A stretch of DNA of 64,000 bases from UBA946 sp031550725 (GCA_031550725.1 JAVBOH010000007.1:1-64000); one strand, 5' to 3'. Shown: positions 24,983-34,641, counted from the first letter of the stretch. The notes: generated from the sequence alone by a model not told the origin. A program made the numbers and translations.

Positions 24983-26389
24983 TTAATTTTTAAGTGTAAT
25001 CTCAAACTCAACATACTGATTAGGTTCACTTCTGACAAGAATAGTGCCGTCATGCAGCTTGACAATTGAGCTAACAATAGAAAGCCCTAATCCAACACCA
25101 GTCTTATCAATACCACGGGATTCATCAGCCTTATAAAAACGCTCAAACACCTTTGATATCTCATTAGGCTTTAAACCCTCGCCGCTGTTGCGGATTTTTA
25201 TTGTAGAAGTATCTTCATCCTGTTCAAAAATCAACTGAATATAGCCATCCTTATTAGCAAACTTAACAGCATTTTCAATAAGATTATACATTACCTGCTG
25301 CATTAAATCGGGGTCAGCTTTAATGTTGAATTTCAGATAATCAAGACCAATAATCTCAATATTTCTTTCTTCAATGCGTTTTTCAAAATTAAGCATTGTC
25401 TTTATTATAGGTGGTATTAAGTCAAAAGTTTCTTTTGAAAGCACAAGCTCCCCTGCTTCATACTTTGAAATATTAAGCATTGAACGAACAAGCCTTGCCA
25501 AGCGAGTGACCTCATCTGCAACAATTCTTAAGTAATGTCTGTGCATTTCAGGCGGTATAGTGCCATCAAGAATACCATCAACAAATCCGCCAATAGTTGT
25601 CATAGGAGTTTTAAGCTCATGCGATACGTTCGATACAAAGCTCTTTCTTGACTCTTCGATTTCCTCAAGTGAACTAGCCATCTCATTAAGTGAATTTGCA
25701 AGGAAACCAAGCTCATTCTGCTCCGTGATATAAAGCTTCTTTGAGAAGTCGCCATCGCCAAAGCGACGTGCAGCAATAGTCATCTCACGAATAGGATACA
25801 TAAGACGCTTTGTCGCAACGTATATAACGATGAAAACGAGTATCAAAAACCCGACAGCAACAGTTCCAAGCATGAGTATAAGTCTTGTTAGGTATGTATT
25901 AAGTGAATCCGTCGGCATTTTTGCAAGCAGATAATAGCTTTCACCACCCGAATTAATCTTGTACGCTAAGTTAAAATACGACTTGCTGTAATAGTTCGTA
26001 AGCTTTCCAAGCGCATAATAACCATCTTCGTTAATGTCCTCAAGAATTGTTTCCCCGAGCTTTTTTTCTGCATGAAAACACGGCGGTGCCTCAGAACATA
26101 CCAAGACATCGCCGCTTGAATTAACCAGTGTGAAGTCAATCTCTGATGTTTCAGTAGTGTTGAGATAGACGTTTTTCAAATAATTCGTGTCAACTCCGCC
26201 GTTTTCATTTTCTATGCTTATTGATGTGACTGCAAGCATTTCACCTGTCGTTTTAACAAGATATTCCTTTTTGTCATTCTTGTAAAACTCAGCCGATACA
26301 ACAAGCAGAACAGCACCAATACAAATGATTGATGCTGAAATAATTGCTGCACACAGATAAAAATATTCGGAGAATATACTCTTACGCAT
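24983..26389 (-). CDS. Sensor histidine kinase (HAMP-HisKA-HATPase)
   Basis: 468 residues from the ATG that overlaps the end of the response regulator gene by 8 nt. Two membrane segments (about 8-35 and 155-185) bracket an extracytoplasmic sensor domain of about 120 residues. A HAMP linker (KRLMYPIREMTIAARRFGDGDF), HisKA with H-box FVSNVSHELKTPM, and a HATPase domain (N-box NLIENAVKFA, GVGLGLSIV) follow. The translational overlap shows that it pairs with the OmpR-type regulator. The signal is unknown. No pump or transporter gene is in the same unit. Confidence 0.95.
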   Translation of the reverse strand: MRKSIFSEYFYLCAAIISASIICIGAVLLVVSAEFYKNDKKEYLVKTTGEMLAVTSISIENENGGVDTNYLKNVYLNTTETSEIDFTLVNSSGDVLVCSEAPPCFHAEKKLGETILEDINEDGYYALGKLTNYYSKSYFNLAYKINSGGESYYLLAKMPTDSLNTYLTRLILMLGTVAVGFLILVFIVIYVATKRLMYPIREMTIAARRFGDGDFSKKLYITEQNELGFLANSLNEMASSLEEIEESRKSFVSNVSHELKTPMTTIGGFVDGILDGTIPPEMHRHYLRIVADEVTRLARLVRSMLNISKYEAGELVLSKETFDLIPPIIKTMLNFEKRIEERNIEIIGLDYLKFNIKADPDLMQQVMYNLIENAVKFANKDGYIQLIFEQDEDTSTIKIRNSGEGLKPNEISKVFERFYKADESRGIDKTGVGLGLSIVSSIVKLHDGTILVRSEPNQYVEFEITLKN

Positions 26390-27083
26390 TTTCCTCGTCT
26401 GCTTCGAATTTGTAGCCAACGCCCCAAACAGTCTTTAGTGCCCACTTGTCTGATACGTTTTCAAGTTTTTCACGCAAACGCTTGATGTGCACGTCGATTG
26501 TTCTTGAATCGCCATAATACTCAAAGCCCCAAACTTCATCAAGAAGCTGGTCACGAGTGTAAACTCTGTTAGGATTGGATGCAAGATAAAACAATAGCTC
26601 AAGCTCCTTAGGAGGAGTGTCCATAACCTTACCGTCAACACGAAGCTCATATCTAGTCATGTTAACAATAAGCTTGTCATATCTAACTTCCTTAATCTCT
26701 GATTCAGAACCAGACTGACCAATTCTGCGAGAGATTGCCTTGATTCTAGCAATAACTTCCTTAGTGTCAAAAGGCTTAACGATATAGTCATCAGCACCAA
26801 GCTCAAGACCTAAAACCTTATCAAAAGTTTCACTCTTAGCGGTAATCATAATTATTGGCACATTAGATTTTTTTCTGATTTCACGGCATACCTGCCAGCC
26901 ATCAAGCTCAGGGAGCATAATGTCAAGCAATACAACGTCAGGCTTAAGTGCATTAAATTTCACAACAGCTTCTTCGCCATCATGAGAAATGATAACTCCA
27001 TAACCTTCCTTTTCAAGATAAAGCTTTAAAAGCTCGCAAATATTGTTGTCATCATCAACAACTAGTACTTTTCCCATTGACAT
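26382..27083 (-). CDS. OmpR/PhoB-family response regulator
   Basis: About 233 residues. The receiver domain (KVLVVDDDNNICELL, phospho-acceptor Asp in VVLLDIMLPELDGW, Thr in IIMITAKSE, Lys in IVKPFD) is followed by a C-terminal winged helix (YELRVDGKVMDTPPKELELLFYLASNPNRVYTRDQLLDEVWGFEYYGDSRTIDVHIKRLREKL). ATGs at 27083 and 27077 both lie at workable distance from AAAGGA. It is coupled with the kinase downstream by overlapping stop and start. Confidence 0.95.
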   Translation of the reverse strand: MSMGKVLVVDDDNNICELLKLYLEKEGYGVIISHDGEEAVVKFNALKPDVVLLDIMLPELDGWQVCREIRKKSNVPIIMITAKSETFDKVLGLELGADDYIVKPFDTKEVIARIKAISRRIGQSGSESEIKEVRYDKLIVNMTRYELRVDGKVMDTPPKELELLFYLASNPNRVYTRDQLLDEVWGFEYYGDSRTIDVHIKRLREKLENVSDKWALKTVWGVGYKFEADEENA

Positions 27084-27577
27084 AATATTGACCATCCTTT
27101 CTGAATTTAAATTGTGTCCTTAAAAATTTAAGCGTTTTGCATTTATAAAATAAAAAATATTACCTAAACTTAAAAACTCAATTAAATGATTACTTAAACA
27201 TAAATTTTATACATTTAAATAAAATATAGCAACATAAATTTCACTTATTTACTATATCTCTACTTTTACTATTATAACAAAATCATCTTAAATATATGTG
27301 AACATTCATAGACATTTTTAACTATACTTTGTAAATTTCACAAAATAACCGATTAAACGTTTAAAATTTATCAAAAAACATTCATTTTTGTAAAGCACCA
27401 TACTAAAGTCATTTTTAACTAAATATGTATGAATTCATATGAATTCTATACCTATATATAATATTGTTTAAACTGTATCAACAATAATTTGATTTGTTAT
27501 ATGCACTAATTATTTTTTGCGGAACAGCTTTCATGTTGTGCAAAATACCGAATTTTTGAGTATTTACTTAAAATGAC
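27084..27577. other. AT-rich 490-bp control region between the regulator and groES
   Basis: No gene is visible. It holds the promoter of the minus-strand two-component pair and a perfect 16-bp palindrome, GAATTCATATGAATTC, at 27431-27446 that could bind a regulator. Confidence 0.45.
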
Positions 27578-27605
27578 TTGATTTTTCTGATAATACTGGT
27601 AAAAT
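27578..27605 (+). promoter_or_regulatory. groESL promoter
   Basis: TTGATT (27578-27583), 16-bp spacer, TAAAAT (27600-27605), immediately upstream of the CIRCE operator. Confidence 0.65.
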
Positions 27606-27610
27606 AGTAT

Positions 27611-27637
27611 TTAGCACTCGAGGTTAAAGAGTGCTAA
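27611..27637. promoter_or_regulatory. CIRCE operator (HrcA binding site)
   Basis: Perfect TTAGCACTC-N9-GAGTGCTAA. This is the consensus site of the heat-shock repressor HrcA, placed at the start of the groES-groEL transcript. Confidence 0.97.
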
Positions 27638-27730
27638 CACATTGATATTTATGACTGATAAGTTTTGAACACATTATGTGTACAGCATACTATCAAGTTA
27701 ATTTTAAAAATTGGAAGGAGCATATTTATT

Positions 27731-28015
27731 ATGACTATTAAACCATTAGCAGACAGAGTTGTTATTAAAATGACCGAGGCTGAGGAAACTACAAAGAGCG
27801 GTATTATTCTTGCAGGATCTGCAAAGGAAAAGCCACAGGTTGCTGAAATTGTTGAGGTAGGACCTGGCGGACTTGTTGACGGTAAGGAAGTTACAATGAC
27901 AGTTGCAAAGGGACAGAAAGTACTTATTTCAAAATACAGCGGCACAGAGGTTAAGATTGACGGTGTTGAATATACTATCATTCGTCAGAGCGATATTCTT
28001 GCAATCGTTGAATAA
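27731..28015 (+). CDS. groES: Co-chaperonin GroES
   Basis: 94 residues from the ATG after GGAAGGAG. The start MTIKPLADRVVIKMTEAEETTKSGIIL contains the mobile loop. The roof segment EVGPGG and the C-terminal SGTEVKIDGVEYTIIRQSDILAIVE are as in the family. It caps the GroEL folding chamber in the cytoplasm. First gene of the CIRCE-controlled operon, 46 bp before groEL. Confidence 0.98.
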   Translation: MTIKPLADRVVIKMTEAEETTKSGIILAGSAKEKPQVAEIVEVGPGGLVDGKEVTMTVAKGQKVLISKYSGTEVKIDGVEYTIIRQSDILAIVE

Positions 28016-28061
28016 ACAAATACACATTAATTTTATATATTTATAACGGAGGAAAATTATA

Positions 28062-29687
28062 ATGGCTAAAGATATTAAATACGGTGAAGACGCTCGTAAA
28101 TCCTTGCAGGCTGGTATTGATAAGCTTGCTGATACAGTTAAAGTAACACTAGGCCCTAAGGGAAGAAACGTTGTACTTGACAAGAAGTTTGGTGCGCCAT
28201 TAATTACTAACGACGGTGTTACAATTGCTAAGGAAATTGAGCTTGATGATGCATTTGAGAACATGGGTGCACAGCTCGTTAAAGAGGTTGCTACAAAGAC
28301 TAACGATGTTGCCGGTGACGGTACAACAACTGCTACACTTCTAGCTCAAGCTATCGTTCGTGAGGGTATGAAAAATATTGCGGCTGGCGCAAATCCAATG
28401 GTAATCCGCAAGGGTATTGCTAAGGCTGTTGATACTGCAACAGAAGCTATCGTTGGCAACTCAACTCCAATCAATGGTACTGATGATATCGCAAGTGTTG
28501 CTGCAAACTCCGCTGCTGATGAAACTATCGGCAAGCTTATTGCTGATGCTATGGATAAGGTAACTGCTGACGGCGTTATCACTATTGAAGAATCAAAGAC
28601 TGCTGAAACATACTCCGAGGTTGTTGAGGGTATGCAGTTCGACAGAGGTTATATCACACCTTATATGGTAACAGATACTGAAAAGATGGAAGCTGTTATT
28701 GATGACGCTTACATTTTGATTACTGATAAAAAAATTGCTGTTATTCAGGAAATTCTGCCACTTCTTGAGCAGATTGTTCAGTCTGGTAAAAAACTTGTTA
28801 TCGTCGCTGAGGACATTGAGGGTGAGGCTTTAAATACACTTATCCTTAATAAGCTAAGGGGTACATTTGTATGCGTTGCTGTCAAGGCTCCTGGCTTTGG
28901 TGACAGACGTAAGGAAATGCTGCAGGATATCGCTATTCTCACAGGCGGTGAGGTTATCAGCGAGGAAATCGGTCTTGAACTTAAGGACACAGAGGTTTCA
29001 CAGCTTGGTCGTGCAAAACAGGTTAAAATTTCTAAGGAAAACACTATCATCGTTGATGGTGCTGGCGATAAGAACGCAATTGCTGAGCGTGTTAATCAGA
29101 TTAAGGCTCAGATTGAAGTTACAACATCTGATTTCGACCGTGAAAAGCTTCAGGAAAGACTTGCTAAGCTTGCTGGCGGTGTAGCTGTAATCAAGGTTGG
29201 TGCTGCTACTGAAATCGAAATGAAGGAAAAGAAACTTAGAATTGAAGATGCTCTTGCTGCAACTAAAGCTGCTGTTGAGGAGGGTATCGTTGCAGGCGGC
29301 GGTACAGCATACATCAACGCTATGCCAGCACTTACAAAGCTTATTTCTTCATTGCAGGGCGATGAAAAGACTGGTGCACAGATTATTCTTAAGGCTTTGG
29401 AAGAACCTGTACGTCAGATTGCACTTAACTCGGGTCTTGAGGGAAGTGTTATCATTGATAAAATTATCCGTTCACGCAAGGTTGGATACGGTTTTGATGC
29501 ATACAACGAGGTTTATGGCGATATGATTCCTGCTGGTATCGTTGATCCAACTAAGGTAACACGTTCTGCACTTCAAAACGCTGCATCAGTAGCTGCAATG
29601 GTTCTTACAACTGAGAGCCTAGTTGCTGATATCAAGGAAGAAAATGCTGCTCCTGCTATGCCTGCAGGAATGGGTGGAATGTATTAA
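28062..29687 (+). CDS. groEL: Chaperonin GroEL
   Basis: 541 residues, full length. ATP-binding motifs VTLGPKGRNVVLDKK, NDGVTIAKEIEL and DVAGDGTTTATLLAQAI are present, as are GGGTAYINA and the flexible C-terminal MPAGMGGMY tail. It is an ATP-driven double-ring folding chamber acting with GroES. Codon use is strongly regular, as expected for a highly expressed gene. Confidence 0.99.
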   Translation: MAKDIKYGEDARKSLQAGIDKLADTVKVTLGPKGRNVVLDKKFGAPLITNDGVTIAKEIELDDAFENMGAQLVKEVATKTNDVAGDGTTTATLLAQAIVREGMKNIAAGANPMVIRKGIAKAVDTATEAIVGNSTPINGTDDIASVAANSAADETIGKLIADAMDKVTADGVITIEESKTAETYSEVVEGMQFDRGYITPYMVTDTEKMEAVIDDAYILITDKKIAVIQEILPLLEQIVQSGKKLVIVAEDIEGEALNTLILNKLRGTFVCVAVKAPGFGDRRKEMLQDIAILTGGEVISEEIGLELKDTEVSQLGRAKQVKISKENTIIVDGAGDKNAIAERVNQIKAQIEVTTSDFDREKLQERLAKLAGGVAVIKVGAATEIEMKEKKLRIEDALAATKAAVEEGIVAGGGTAYINAMPALTKLISSLQGDEKTGAQIILKALEEPVRQIALNSGLEGSVIIDKIIRSRKVGYGFDAYNEVYGDMIPAGIVDPTKVTRSALQNAASVAAMVLTTESLVADIKEENAAPAMPAGMGGMY

Positions 29688-29708
29688 TCCCATACGTAAA
29701 AACGCTTT

Positions 29709-29742
29709 GCACCGTACAAAATATTTTCATTTTGTACGGTGC
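29709..29742 (+). terminator. groESL terminator
   Basis: 14-bp stem GCACCGTACAAAAT / ATTTTGTACGGTGC followed by TTTTTT. Confidence 0.9.
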
Positions 29743-29768
29743 TTTTTTAACCTCGGGAGGTGTCCTAA

Positions 29769-30062
29769 ATGTATGAAAATGAAGAATTAAACACTCAGGT
29801 TAACACTGATACAGAACACCCCACTACAATTGTGTCTGATACTATAAACGAAAGCACAAAGAATGTTGTTCCAATTCCTGCACAAGTTCCATATCTGCCA
29901 AAAAGGCGTAGGCTTACCAAAGCTGCATTATCGGTTTATATTTTAATTGTGGCAGTGCTTTATGCCATTGTTGTATTTCTTTCGGTTGCAGTTTCAAACA
30001 GACCGCCTGAAATTGAAGAGCACCAGATTGAAAATAATTATCTTCAGACTTATGAAGCTTAA
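29769..30062 (+). CDS. Small single-pass membrane protein of unknown function
   Basis: 97 residues with a GGGAGGTG ribosome site. An acidic, Thr-rich N-terminal half (1-40) is followed by a KRRRLTK basic stretch and one hydrophobic helix (about 53-76, LSVYILIVAVLYAIVVFLSVAV), then a short tail. By the positive-inside rule the N-terminus is cytoplasmic. No family recognised. Confidence 0.6.
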   Translation: MYENEELNTQVNTDTEHPTTIVSDTINESTKNVVPIPAQVPYLPKRRRLTKAALSVYILIVAVLYAIVVFLSVAVSNRPPEIEEHQIENNYLQTYEA

Positions 30063-30068
30063 AATTTA

Positions 30069-30109
30069 AAAGAGCATTAACACGAATAATTTCAGTGTTA
30101 ATGCTCTTT
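30069..30109 (+). terminator. Hairpin terminator
   Basis: 15-bp perfect stem AAAGAGCATTAACAC / GTGTTAATGCTCTTT followed by TT-rich sequence. Confidence 0.85.
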
Positions 30110-30155
30110 TTGTTTAATAAACTTGTATATACTTCATAATGAAGTTAATATTTTA

Positions 30156-30431
30156 TTCAATACGCATTATTTAATGTCTACTGAACAATTCAAAAACGCC
30201 GTAAAAGCTTGCTTTGGAGGTGTTTTTGAATTGTTCTAGTGAAAGCTATTGAGCATTTTATGCGAAAAGCTTTGCACTTACAAAATAATTTTCACAGAAA
30301 ATTATTTTGTAAGTGGACGTCAATCAAGAAGTAACACGAAAATACGTTGTATTTTCGTGTATAAAATCAAGCTGTGCTTGATTTTATGAATAATTCCGTT
30401 AAAAACGGAATTATTCAGTACGCATTATTTA
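30156..30431. mobile_element. Family C MITE-like element, copy 2 (with a solo end abutting it)
   Basis: The main copy spans 30168-30431. Left end TATTTAATGTCTACTGAA and right end 30414-30431 (complement TAATGCGTACTGAA) form inverted repeats with 2 mismatches in 14. Internal hairpins are the same as in copy 1, plus an extra AATTCCGTT/AACGGAATT hairpin. A second right-end sequence (TTCAATACGCATTATTTA, 30156-30173) overlaps the left end, as if one element inserted at the end of another. The right end overlaps the stop codon of the neighbouring transglutaminase gene. Confidence 0.8.
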
Positions 30432-31627
30432 TATTCAATAATAAAAAGCATAGTTCTATATGACGAATAATAAGGTGTCCAGCTTATATGCATTTCTGTC
30501 TTGAATTCCTTGCTGATATTTTCAATAACATCCTCAATAACAGAAACATCGCCGCTGTTAAACTTACTCTCAGCATTAATATAACTGTCCGAGGTTTCAA
30601 ACTTAATCATAACATAGGACTGCTCATTTTTAACAGCATCAATAAGGGATGACTCAATAATTTTTATATAATCATCACCCGATTTAACATACTGTTTTTC
30701 TTTAATAAAATAATTTTGTATTGTTGAAGTAGCACGAGGAGGCGTATAAACGGTTTTGTTTATTGTGTGAGTATTCTCAATAACCGAATCAGTTATCATA
30801 AAATACTGATAAACAACCAAATCAGGATAGCTCTCTAATATAACAGCATCCGGCTTATCCCATGTTACATCAACATGATACCAGTTGCCGTCAAGCTTAA
30901 CCATGTTCCACATATGGTCTATGGTCGTTTCACCGACAACAATAGCATTCTCAATCCCTGCCCTGTTGCAAAGATAAGAAAAAGCCTTTGCATAACCCTC
31001 GCACAACGCCTTTTTACATACCAAAGCACCATAAACAGTGTCGGCATATGGTGTGTCGACAACGCTTTCACACGTTTTAATCAGATAGTCATGAAAATAT
31101 TTAAGTTTATCATAATCGCTCATATCAGCAGTGACAGCTTTCATAATTTCATCTGCTGCCTTTTCTGTTTCAATATTAATGTCATTAAGCTCCTTTGGAC
31201 TGTTAAAACGATACTCAAAAACAAGTTCAAATTGCTGCTGATTATAATCATAATCACCTGTATGCCTGTTCACAACCTGACTGTAAGCAAGCTGTTCAAG
31301 CCTGATTATGTCAAGCACCTTTGCATAGACAGTCGCATCGGTATGCATATAAGTTTTCTTATCGAACTGCCCTATTGTGCTCATCAGTCCATTATATATA
31401 ACAAGTTCTTCGTCAGAAAGATTTTTGCTCGCACATTTTGTCACCATGTTTGGCGGAACATAAAACGACGCAAAGGTGTCCTCCTCCTCAATTTCGTACT
31501 TATCACCGCTTGTTGTTCCATTTTGAATTATTTTGTAACTTCCATCGCTGAAATCATTATCGTTATTATTGCTGCATGATGACAGAAGTAAAAGTGCAGC
31601 GAAAATAACGGCTATCTTTTTATACAA
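30425..31627 (-). CDS. Transglutaminase-like lipoprotein (array member 1)
   Basis: 400 residues starting at TTG after a GGTGATT site. Signal peptide with lipobox LLSSC (Cys about 18), then a short polar linker. The transglutaminase-like cysteine protease fold lies at about 190-270: CEGYAKAFSYLCNRAGIENAIVVGE (Cys), DHMWNMVKL (His) and WYHVDVTWD (Asp), an intact triad. A C-terminal domain (residues 310-400) follows in which a YF.I tail is shared with the paralogs. The last codon and stop come from the end of the family C repeat. Probable function: surface cysteine protease, peptidoglycan hydrolase or crosslinking enzyme. Confidence 0.85.
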   Translation of the reverse strand: MYKKIAVIFAALLLLSSCSNNNDNDFSDGSYKIIQNGTTSGDKYEIEEEDTFASFYVPPNMVTKCASKNLSDEELVIYNGLMSTIGQFDKKTYMHTDATVYAKVLDIIRLEQLAYSQVVNRHTGDYDYNQQQFELVFEYRFNSPKELNDINIETEKAADEIMKAVTADMSDYDKLKYFHDYLIKTCESVVDTPYADTVYGALVCKKALCEGYAKAFSYLCNRAGIENAIVVGETTIDHMWNMVKLDGNWYHVDVTWDKPDAVILESYPDLVVYQYFMITDSVIENTHTINKTVYTPPRATSTIQNYFIKEKQYVKSGDDYIKIIESSLIDAVKNEQSYVMIKFETSDSYINAESKFNSGDVSVIEDVIENISKEFKTEMHISWTPYYSSYRTMLFIIEYK

Positions 31628-31659
31628 CTAATCACCAGCCTCTTTTCGCAAAAGAATAT

Positions 31660-33159
31660 TTAACTTGTATATTCAAGAAAAACTTTAAGAACACGGGTTT
31701 GCGGATCTGCATTATACTTAACTGAATTGGTGTTATATTTGTTTACAGCCTTTTGATACTGGGCATCCATAATCGCAAGTGCATTGTCAGTAGTTCTTGT
31801 AAACAAATTGTTATATACTGTGTTATAAATCGCATCGGTATTGCAATAAAACTGAATTACAGTTTCTTTTTCACTTGATGCCCTAAGAATTTCTGCATTA
31901 AGTATTCTGACAGCATCATCATATGATTTTGCTGAAAGGTCGTTCATTACATAGTAGTTATAGGTGTTATAAACAGCCTCAGGATATGTATAGTCCTGCG
32001 AATAAACAGTGCGTCCACTCTTAATAAATTCATCGGAAACACAGAAATAATCATATCGGATATATCTTGAATTGCTGCTTTTAACTATACCCGAAGTGAC
32101 ATCAACATGATACCACTCATTATCAATTTTAACCATATTCCACATATGAGGTTCATCAAATTCACCTGTAATCAGCAGACTTTCAATTCCCGCCTTAGTG
32201 CAAAGATATGAAAATGCTTTTGAAAAACCACCGCATATTGCAGACTTATCAACAAGACAGCCATAAATATCACTGCAATTTGCATTTTTAGCATCATATG
32301 TGCAGGTAGATGCAATTTCATCGAAAAACAGCTTTACAATATCATATTCAGTCATATCATCGGTGATTTTCGCAAGAATTAAATCAGCGTTATGATCAAT
32401 TTCACGCTGCATTCTGTTAACTTCTTCCCGTGAATATTTATACTGTATAACAATATCCTTACGTCCCGATGTTACTTTATAATTAATCAGTGTACCAATA
32501 TAATATATTGGTACTTCATCATTATAAAGCAGCTGATAAACAGCCTTATAATCCTTATCCGACACATTAACAGCAGCAGGAATAGTCAAATCGGTTTTGT
32601 AATTCACCATAGCATTGATAAGCGAATCATAAACATATTTTTGCGTTGCATTAAGATAGTTATAGCTATATGGACGGTCCAGATTATAATCACTGCCGGT
32701 GTTATTACTTTTTGTGAGAATACTATCCTCTGTTATGCTGACAGAAGTTGATTCGCTTAGTGTAGTATTTGAATTTGAGCTTGTACTTAAATCATCGCTT
32801 GGAAATACAGGCACAGAGGATGCTGTTGTTATCGTATAATTGGTGAAAGGTACAGACGGCACGACAGACACTCTTGAAATGTCACTTACATCATCGTCAT
32901 CATCACTACTTGTAGTTGTCGCTAATCTAGGTGTAGTTGTTGTTATAGTGGTAACCGCTTCTAATGCAGACTCATCAAGTGAAATAGGCGGATTGGTGTC
33001 CACAGTAATAACCTGAACAGTATCAGTGTTCTTTCGTGTGGATGCTGACGGCAGTGTATCCTCCCAATCGGCAGAATTATTTTGTCCGCAGGCAGCAAGC
33101 GACATCGCCATTGCAAACAGAGTACTAAAAGATAAAATTTTTATAGTAAGTTTTCTCAC
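31660..33159 (-). CDS. Transglutaminase-like lipoprotein (array member 2)
   Basis: 499 residues starting at GTG after the same GCTGGTGATT context as member 1, which supports recent common descent. Signal peptide with lipobox SLAAC. A long Ser/Thr-rich linker (about 30-165) acts as a wall-spanning spacer. The catalytic core at about 300-370 has CGGFSKAFSYLCTKAGIESLLIT (Cys), EPHMWNMVKI (His) and WYHVDVTSG (Asp). The Asp is followed by SG, not WDDP as in members 3-5. A C-terminal domain (YNYYVMNDLSAKSYDDAV) is shared with the array. 32 bp separate it from member 1. Confidence 0.85.
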   Translation of the reverse strand: MRKLTIKILSFSTLFAMAMSLAACGQNNSADWEDTLPSASTRKNTDTVQVITVDTNPPISLDESALEAVTTITTTTPRLATTTSSDDDDDVSDISRVSVVPSVPFTNYTITTASSVPVFPSDDLSTSSNSNTTLSESTSVSITEDSILTKSNNTGSDYNLDRPYSYNYLNATQKYVYDSLINAMVNYKTDLTIPAAVNVSDKDYKAVYQLLYNDEVPIYYIGTLINYKVTSGRKDIVIQYKYSREEVNRMQREIDHNADLILAKITDDMTEYDIVKLFFDEIASTCTYDAKNANCSDIYGCLVDKSAICGGFSKAFSYLCTKAGIESLLITGEFDEPHMWNMVKIDNEWYHVDVTSGIVKSSNSRYIRYDYFCVSDEFIKSGRTVYSQDYTYPEAVYNTYNYYVMNDLSAKSYDDAVRILNAEILRASSEKETVIQFYCNTDAIYNTVYNNLFTRTTDNALAIMDAQYQKAVNKYNTNSVKYNADPQTRVLKVFLEYTS

Positions 33160-33204
33160 ACAATCACCAGCTTTGTTATTGCAGATTTATCTGCATAATT
33201 TTGT

Positions 33205-33280
33205 TATAGTGCGTTAAGTTAAAAACCCTTTAGGGTTTTTAACGGAGCTACGCTCGTGTCAAGTTCTCAAACGGGTCTAA
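33205..33280. repeat. Family B hairpin repeat, copy 1 (partial)
   Basis: Begins TATAGTGCGTTAAGTT (the complement of the end of copies at 47005 and 54533). It contains the palindrome TTAAAAACCC-TTTA-GGGTTTTTAA and GGAGC/GCTC. It lies between transglutaminase genes 2 and 3. Confidence 0.6.
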
Positions 33281-34561
33281 TCAATTATCCTTTTCATAAA
33301 TCAAGGAAAGATGTATGATAAAAAGGTCATCGTTGTTATATTTATATGCCGATTTAATGCCAGAACCATTTTTTCCATTGATATCATTAATGATAGTACG
33401 GATTTCATTTTCATCAAAAAGCCTTTGCATTGCAGTCTGATAAATGTCATAGGACATAAACCGAACTTCAATTTCACGCTTTCCTGCAAGAGCCTGTTTC
33501 TTCATCTGTTCACGCAAGCTGTTTATACCATCATCAGTGTTGTAAAAAGCAAGGTTTTCCATAATAAAATAGTTTGCTTTTTCCGATGAACATACTGGCG
33601 GTATAAAATAATCAGTATTCTGAAAATGTGTAATATCTAAAATATCTTTATCACACAAAAGCAAATAGTCATGCTTTAAAAACAGCGGATTTTCATACTT
33701 AATAATAGGGTCATCCCATGTGCAGTCAATGTTATACCATTCACCGTCAATGTTGACTTTATTCCATGCATGAGTAGCGCCCAAAGAATTTGTTCCTGTC
33801 ACGACAACATTTTCAATACCAGAACGGTCACAAAGAAGTGACATCGCAAATGCATATCCCTCACATTGTGAATGACCGTCAACTAACGCACCATATGCCG
33901 AATTGACGTGTTCATAATCCTTTGAAAATGTACAGCCAGTAACAATAGTGTCATGGAAATACTTAACGGCCTGATATGCAGTGCAGCTGCTTGGCAGTTC
34001 ACCTAAAATAGTGCCGACAGCAAGTTCAAGCTCACCTCTCATTGTATCAGACTTTTCTTTAGAATATCTGTAATTTAGGTTAATAGTGTCGCTTGGTTCG
34101 GAAGTATTATGAAAAATATTACTAAGCCAGAAAATTTTGCTTTCCTGCGAATAAACTAGGTTAAAAAGCTTTGAAATCTGCTCTGCTGTCATAACTGCAG
34201 GCAGCTTAACATACGGCTCATATGAAATAACACCATTAACAATGGCATCATAAGCCTCACGTTCTATATCGGTTAAAGAACTTTTGACGTAGTCAAAATT
34301 TTTGACATGGCTAAAATTTGTGATATTGTCAGAATTCATGGCATCATCAGAATTTTGTGAATTGTCAAAAGTATCGTTATTGTCGTTGTTAAAGTCACCG
34401 CTTGAGGTGATAATTATAATTGCCGCACCCTCGTCAGCCTCTGGAAGAATATCCTCATTAATCTGAGTGCAGCCTGAAAATAAAGAGATAACAGCAGCAA
34501 GAGCCATTGCTCTTGCCGCTGCAGATATTCTATTATGTGTAGTGGATTTAAAATTCAACAT
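33281..34561 (-). CDS. Transglutaminase-like lipoprotein (array member 3)
   Basis: 426 residues. Signal peptide with lipobox ISLFSGC, then an Asn/Asp-rich linker (about 55-90, NDNNDTFDNSQNSDD). The catalytic core at about 225-290 has CEGYAFAMSLLCDRSGIENVVVTGTNSLGATHAWNKVNI and EWYNIDCTWDDP: Cys, His and Asp all present. The C-terminal domain reads EKANYFIMENLAFYNTDDG, as in members 4 and 5. Membrane-anchored, extracytoplasmic. Confidence 0.85.
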   Translation of the reverse strand: MLNFKSTTHNRISAAARAMALAAVISLFSGCTQINEDILPEADEGAAIIIITSSGDFNNDNNDTFDNSQNSDDAMNSDNITNFSHVKNFDYVKSSLTDIEREAYDAIVNGVISYEPYVKLPAVMTAEQISKLFNLVYSQESKIFWLSNIFHNTSEPSDTINLNYRYSKEKSDTMRGELELAVGTILGELPSSCTAYQAVKYFHDTIVTGCTFSKDYEHVNSAYGALVDGHSQCEGYAFAMSLLCDRSGIENVVVTGTNSLGATHAWNKVNIDGEWYNIDCTWDDPIIKYENPLFLKHDYLLLCDKDILDITHFQNTDYFIPPVCSSEKANYFIMENLAFYNTDDGINSLREQMKKQALAGKREIEVRFMSYDIYQTAMQRLFDENEIRTIINDINGKNGSGIKSAYKYNNDDLFIIHLSLIYEKDN

Positions 34562-34615
34562 ATTTTATGCCCTTGCCTTTTCAAAAGGTAGAAAACTCGA
34601 AATATAAACTTAATA

Positions 34616-34641
34616 AATTAATGCGTACTAAAAAGTCATTA
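34616..34641. repeat. Remnant of a family C end
   Basis: TTAATGCGTACT followed by AAAAAGTCATTAA. It matches the family C terminal sequence TAATGCGTACTGAA over its first 11 bases and forms a short inverted repeat just after transglutaminase gene 4. Confidence 0.4.

Noticed and set aside
30875..31579. A 234-codon plus-strand frame opposite transglutaminase gene 1
   Set aside because: It is antisense to a well-supported lipoprotein gene, has no ribosome site and has no family motif.
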